Shown piece by piece: positions 59,397 to 64,000 of a DNA stretch of 64,000 nucleotides. The notes under the pieces are model-generated. The model was not told the origin of the DNA. It did not search any database and worked only from the letters and a program-made list of their open reading frames with translations. The stretch lies in NCBI RefSeq assembly GCF_002234675.1, contig NC_019863.2:3958609-4022608 (forward strand), in the 5' to 3' direction. Both the position numbers and the translations under genes were made by a program. Each line of letters opens with the position of its first letter. Within the stretch, counting starts at the first letter, position 1. Source of the stretch: Oryzias latipes (taxonomy: Eukaryota > Chordata > Actinopteri > Beloniformes > Adrianichthyidae).

Positions 59397-60783
59397 TATT
59401 AAAGACTCGCTCCACGAAAATTGTGTTTTTGGTGTTATGGCACTTTTCTCATGATGGAGGACATATATATTAAGAATATTAAGCTCAAAAATGCATTTCC
59501 AAATATTTCTTTATTCAAATTGTTGTAAATCAGAAGAAAAAAAAGAAATCATTTGAAAAAGATTGTATTTGTGACAGAAAATATTATGGGCAGTTCACAA
59601 GCTCCCTGCTCAGAGCTCTTAACAACGGGGACGGGAAGTGGGGCGGGGTTGCCATCTGCAAATTTCTATTAAACTACTGCTGCTCTGCAGATGTATGGAA
59701 GCATTTCTGTAGCATAATTAAAAATAAGAGTCAATCTCAGAAATGCTTTTTCATTTTCAAAATGAAGCTGCATTTGTTGACTCAAAATTAAAAAGAAAAA
59801 TTCATCCTCCAAACTGGTTCTTCTTTTTCTTCTTCAGCACCGCTTATTCTGTCAATTAATTAAAATGATAAAGATAAAGAAAATGGTATTTGACATTTAA
59901 TTTTCAAAAAGTTCTCTGGTAAATGTGTAGTAAAATTCAATTAAAAGTGTCTAATTTGACAATTAACATGGATTAACAGAAATGCTTTTTCATTTTCACA
60001 ATGTAACTGCATCAAATCATTCAAAATAAAAATTAAATGTCAGTCCTTTAAAATGCTTTTTCGAATTCTACTTAAAAACCACTTATTTTACTACATAATT
60101 AAAGTGAAAATGCAAAGAGGGGATTGCAGTTGCGTTTCCACATCCACCCTGCGAAAGTATGGAAGCGATTGAAAATGAAAAAGCATTTTTGGTTTTGACT
60201 TTTATTTTTAATTATGCTACAGAATCGCTTCCATACAGAACTCTTTGAAAATAAAATGTCAAATACTATTTCCCTTATCATTTTAATTAAGTGACAGAAT
60301 GAGCGGTGTTGACATAGGAAAAGAAGAACCAGTTTGGAGGATGAATTTTTCTTTTTAATTTTGAGTCAACAAATGCAGCTTCATTTTGAAAATGAAAAAG
60401 CATTTCTGATATTGACTCTTATTTTTAATTATGCTACAGAATCCCTTCCATACATCTGCAGAGCAGCAGTAGTTTAATAGAAATTTGCAGATGGCAACCC
60501 CGCCCCACTTCCCATCCCCGTTGTTAAGAGCTCTGAGCAGGGAGCTTGTGAACTGCCCATTATATTTTCTGTCACAAATACAATCTTTTTCAAATGGCTT
60601 CTTTTTTTTCTTCTGAATTTCTGGTATTGACTTTTATTTTTATCAATGCTACACAAATGCTTCCATTCAGATGTCATAGAAAACAACACAGGTTTTTTTA
60701 GATTTTGGATAGAATTTTTGTCATAATCATAGTTATAAAGAATAAATCAAAAGATGATTCAAGTGGGATTTTAACTCAACTCA
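59397..60783. repeat. Large palindrome built on a GACCCACTCC-family repeat
   Basis: The outer ends (TTAAAGACTCGCTCCACG; complement of GTTAAAATCCCACTTGAATC) are those of the family. Inside, 59,529-59,912 is inverted at 60,240-60,616, with shared blocks GGGCAGTTCACAAGCTCCCT, AGAGCTCTTAACAACGGGGA and CATCTGCAAATTTCTATTAA. The centre repeats GAAATGCTTTTTCATTTTCA and CTTCCATAC motifs. It is noncoding. Confidence 0.75.
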
Positions 60784-61340
60784 AATAAACTAATTAAGTA
60801 AAAAGAGTATCAGATAGGACTATTTTATCTGATTAAATGTCATGAAATCAATAAAAGCCTCAATAGAAATTGAACATTCGTTTTTTCCCCCAACATATTA
60901 AAACTAAAATTAGAATTTTGTTAATTAAAAAAACATTAAATTGTTAACAGTCTTTTTAGAAAAAAACTGACACTTAAAATATCATCATGTCTTTCTAATA
61001 ATTGAGCCAATAATTTTTTTTAATGAAAATTCTTATCTTCTGCCACTTATCGATGCTGCTGTACTAATTCCTCTAACATTAACTTTGTTTTTCAATACTT
61101 TTGCAGGGGCACTAATCTGTTTATTGTGGTTGTCTAACCAAAGGTGAGCTGTATCTGAAAGATTTATCGGCAAAAATAGATTTTCTGTTACAAACATGAA
61201 GTTAATTTACGAATCCTCCTAATTGTGGCCGAGTAGAAGCGCTGATTTAAAATAAAATCTACATTTTACTGTAAATATGCAGTAGTGGGTGTAAGTAAAC
61301 AGGTGTAAAGTCAGTCTAGAAAAATCTGAAGAGAAAGGTG
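60784..61340. other. AT-rich spacer left of the RHEB-family gene
   Basis: No gene or repeat ends were recognised. Confidence 0.4.
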
Positions 61341-61344
61341 TTCA

Positions 61345-61819
61345 GATGGAGGAACAAAGAGTGACCTCTGGCGCGCGTTTGGGCCAGAACAGCCGTGCGC
61401 GTCCCTCCCGACGTGCGGTGACGACGGCCCGCTTACACAATGACCGTTTCCGTCACTTTGACTCGCTCATCGAGACCGCGTTGAACTCGCTCTGCCCGTC
61501 AGATTTGCAGCCGAGCTTCAGTCGACGGTTGTGTGTTCCGTTTGACGTGACCTGCAGGTGTGGAGGACCGCGCCGTCCACACAACGACCTTTACAGACGC
61601 ACGCGGCTTCTGTTTGCTCGCGCTGAACTTTGGGATTCCTGCTCGAGGCCCAGCGGAGAGAGAGCTCAGCTCCCAAAAAGTTTGTTGTTATCACGTGACT
61701 CGACACGAATGTGGCGATAAAACTTTTTTTTTGTTTTGTTTTGTTTTTTTCTTGCTGTCGTAAAACTTGGTGGCGTTCTACGGTTAAATTTTTCTTCCCC
61801 CAGCGCCGTTTTCACCACA
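61345..61819 (+). promoter_or_regulatory. CpG-rich promoter of the RHEB-family gene with palindromic E-box
   Basis: CpG-dense sequence (61,365-61,720) precedes the coding exon. TCACGTGA at 61,691-61,698 is a perfect E-box of the kind read by USF, MYC/MAX and TFEB/TFE3. A T-rich run (61,725-61,755) and CTTCCCCCAG follow it. A 124-codon frame (61,346-61,720) is open but has no recognisable domain and probably reflects CpG richness. Confidence 0.55.
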
Positions 61820-61871
61820 ATGCCGCAGCCAAAATACAGGAAAATCGCCGTTCTGGGTTACCGGTCCGTAG
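61820..61871 (+). CDS. RHEB-family small GTPase, first coding exon only (rheb or rhebl1)
   Basis: ATG at 61,820 in CCACAATGC context opens 17 codons plus one base, MPQPKYRKIAVLGYRSV, ending at a strong donor G|GTAAGTACC. The sequence is the start of the Rheb GTPase; the P-loop Lys and Ser/Thr would begin the next exon, which is outside the window. Rheb proteins are farnesylated GTPases on lysosomes that switch on mTORC1. The peptide is nearer to human RHEB than RHEBL1, whereas the 12q13-like neighbourhood favours rhebl1. The paralogue is therefore left open. Confidence 0.85.
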
Positions 61872-64000
61872 GTAAGTACCCCACCGATGTCTAGCTAGCC
61901 TTCGTCGGCTAGCAGGCTAGCACGGTGTCGAGCGGGCTTTTGTTTGTCGAACTGTCGGGCATACATGGTGGTTTCACGGGTGCTCATGCGTTACTTGTGT
62001 TTACTCCACTCTTTCTTTCCCTTTGTTTGTTATCCTCGAAGCTCGAGTCCCGCTTTAGCCGCTAAGTTGTAGCCACATCATGTTACTGCATGTGTTCGCT
62101 GTTAGCACAGCTGGGAATATCCGGTTCAAGTCTCCCACCATTTTTTATTTCCCAATTTTTTATTAAGATCCACGGAGACAACGTAGTTTTTCCTTAATAT
62201 AATGTATTCTAAACGTATTGTTTACAATAGAAGTTGTACAATCACACATTAGTTTATTTTTTTACACACATACACTATTTATCCTTTATGTTAGCAAAAT
62301 TTAGTTAACTTGAAGTTTATTTAATTAAATATACTCAAGAATTACAATCATTCTGTAGTATAGACCATGTCTGTGTAGGAAGTCGGGGAGTATGAATTTA
62401 GCGATCAATTTATTCCTACCATCCAACAACAAGATCAATCTGTCTGAGGGAAGTTGTTCATGAATCAGCCTGTGTCTTAAAAAAAGGTTTCAAAATAAAT
62501 AAATAAAAATTATAATATTAAAAAATTCCATTAGGATTGAGATATGGTAGGTTTATTTTACTAAAACATAAAGAAGACCAAGTCCATCACAGCGGAAAAC
62601 ACAATAAAACTACACCTGCACTTTTCAGTACCCAGGTATTTATCTCTGAGTCACACTGATTGATTTTAGATCAGTGATTGGGATCATTCAAAATTATGAA
62701 ATTGGTGAAATGGTTGTTAAAATGAACAGTTACACCCCTAGGGCATTTCACCCTCCCTGCCTTCAGTCCACGGGCGGCCGTGGTGCAGTGGAAGGGCGGT
62801 CGACCTCCTATCGTAACAATGCGGGTTCGATTCCTGCATTGCCCGACCGTGTGTCGAAGTGTCCTTGGGCAAGACGCTGAACCCCACCTTGCCTCTGGTG
62901 GAAGATGTGGCGGCTCCGCTGCGAGTAAGCTTTGAGTAAGCTTTGAGCCTTCAAGGAAGGTAGAGAGTGCTACATAAGTATACGGCAGTGTGACTGTCCT
63001 GGTGATGGTCAGTAGGGCGGTAGGCGTGCAGTAGCAGGAAGGCCTCTGTCAGTTTGCCGCAGGGCAGCTACATCCACAGCTTCCCATCACTAAGTATGAA
63101 TGAGGAGGGAACGAATAATGGACACATTGTAAACGCTTTGAGTGTCTGGAAAAGCGCAGAAAACCCATGTAGTAGGAAGGATAGTAATTTAAAAACGTCC
63201 TCAGACTACACTGGAACATTTTAAGTTTACAGTATAAAGATGGTATATAAAAAGTAATCAAGCATATTAACTCATTTATAGTATAGAGTGCGTGTACTTG
63301 TAGTGTTTTTGCCAGAAGACACTGACACTTAGAGTTCTCAAACACCTTTTTCTCATAATCTGTGTAAATACACACCAGAAATTATTTTCCTCCTGTTTTA
63401 CCTTAATTTTGTTGTTTTCCACCTGAAAATGTGTGTTTAAAAATCACAGCAGATGATAGTCAGGCTGTGCATGCTAAACAAAAACCAAGAGGAAGTGGTT
63501 GCTAAAAGAAAGCCAATCATCAATTTTCTCCAGATTGTGTAAAAGACAGACTAAGAAAGCATGTCACTATAGAATCTGCAGGTCCCGCTGAGTTTTATTG
63601 TATGAGACTTGTTGTTAAACAACATAACGGAAGCTTTGAGTCCTGCGTCTGTCCAGACACACGTACTTTGATGGTAATCTGATTACTACTATAGCAGGGG
63701 TCTGCAACTTGAGGCTACAGAGCCACATCGCTGAAGAAAAATAAAATATTCGTCTTTTTTAGAAGGAAATGAGTACATTTAATCTAGACTGGTTAAGTTT
63801 ATAAATTCATGGCTCAGGTGCACCTAGAAGTAGGATGTAACTGTAAAGATTTTTACATCCCTGCTGACATCAAGCAGCCTTGTTTCGCTCTACGCTTCCT
63901 CCAGAATGCACAGATTTCAAAGCTAAACTTTGATCAAAAAGTCTGACCTTGTAAGAGTTTAAAGCACATATAATCTCAACGCTGCACAAAATAGTTAGCA
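61872..64000 (+). other. Intron 1 of the RHEB-family gene (continues past window)
   Basis: No Rheb exon 2 sequence is visible to 64,000. Frames are short and domain-free. The only identified element is the SINE at 62,772-63,160. Confidence 0.6.
62772..63160 (+). repeat. tRNA-derived SINE with clear A and B boxes
   Basis: The head GGGCGGCCGTGGTGCAGTGG holds the A-box region and GGGTTCGATTCC the B-box. Then GTGTCGAAGTGTCCTTGGGC, GCTGAACCCCACCTTGCC and a body ending AACGCTTTGAGTGTCTGG, AAAAGCGCAGAAAA. The same family is reversed at 15,915-16,127/17,513. It is not an independent tRNA gene. Confidence 0.75.

Noticed and set aside
61346-61720. 124-codon Arg-rich frame before the RHEB-family exon
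   Set aside because: Lies in the CpG-rich promoter, has no recognisable domain and is explained by base composition. Upstream translation cannot be excluded.
62772-62845. Possible tRNA gene
   Set aside because: A and B boxes are present, but the sequence runs directly into a SINE body seen elsewhere in the window and has no tRNA-length end or poly-T stop.

Overview
The window is nuclear genomic DNA from a ray-finned (teleost) fish. It has split genes with short, GT-AG-bounded coding exons, vertebrate-type proteins, dense microsatellites, and layered fish-style SINEs, LINEs, hAT, Tc1/mariner and TTAA-flanked elements. The species cannot be read from the sequence. Five genes are supported; together they recall the human 12q13 neighbourhood (ARF3-FKBP11; RPS26-IKZF4; RHEBL1).

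Layout. 1-13,600 holds no coding gene. It has a GC-rich promoter-like patch (about 550-970, probably firing leftwards) and then repeats, including two mariner copies in opposite orientation and a three-level nest (mariner in hAT in SINE). 13,620-20,870 (minus) is arf3, complete in four coding exons plus a likely noncoding first exon. 20,900-32,280 is intergenic and repeat-rich, with a hAT relic with a GTF2IRD2-like transposase (24.5-26.1 kb), a dead Tc1 (26.1-27.1 kb) and long AT microsatellites. 32,587-42,054 (plus) is fkbp11, complete in six exons, with a hAT element bearing a perfect 8-bp target duplication in intron 2. 43,207-44,315 is a long-TIR transposon with unusual palindromic AT arrays and an apparent splice-site pair inside. 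44,490-46,910 (plus) is rps26, complete in four exons. 50,409-57,680 (minus) is ikzf4 (Eos), complete in seven coding exons, with a 5'-truncated R2/NeSL-type LINE in one intron. 57,900-61,340 is intergenic and contains a 1.4-kb palindromic repeat. 61,690-64,000 (plus) is the promoter, first coding exon and part of intron 1 of a RHEB-family GTPase whose remainder lies to the right.

The genes do not form one pathway. arf3 acts in Golgi vesicle traffic, fkbp11 is an ER prolyl isomerase, rps26 is a 40S ribosomal protein, ikzf4 is a zinc-finger transcriptional repressor, and the RHEB-family protein is expected to activate mTORC1. arf3/fkbp11 are divergent and rps26/ikzf4 convergent here; as I recall the human map, both pairs are in tandem there.

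No clearly new biochemical system was found. The most unusual item is the 43.2-44.3 kb transposon. Next come a widespread unnamed repeat family beginning GACCCACTCC (six copies), the nested transposon stack, and a GC-AG intron in arf3.
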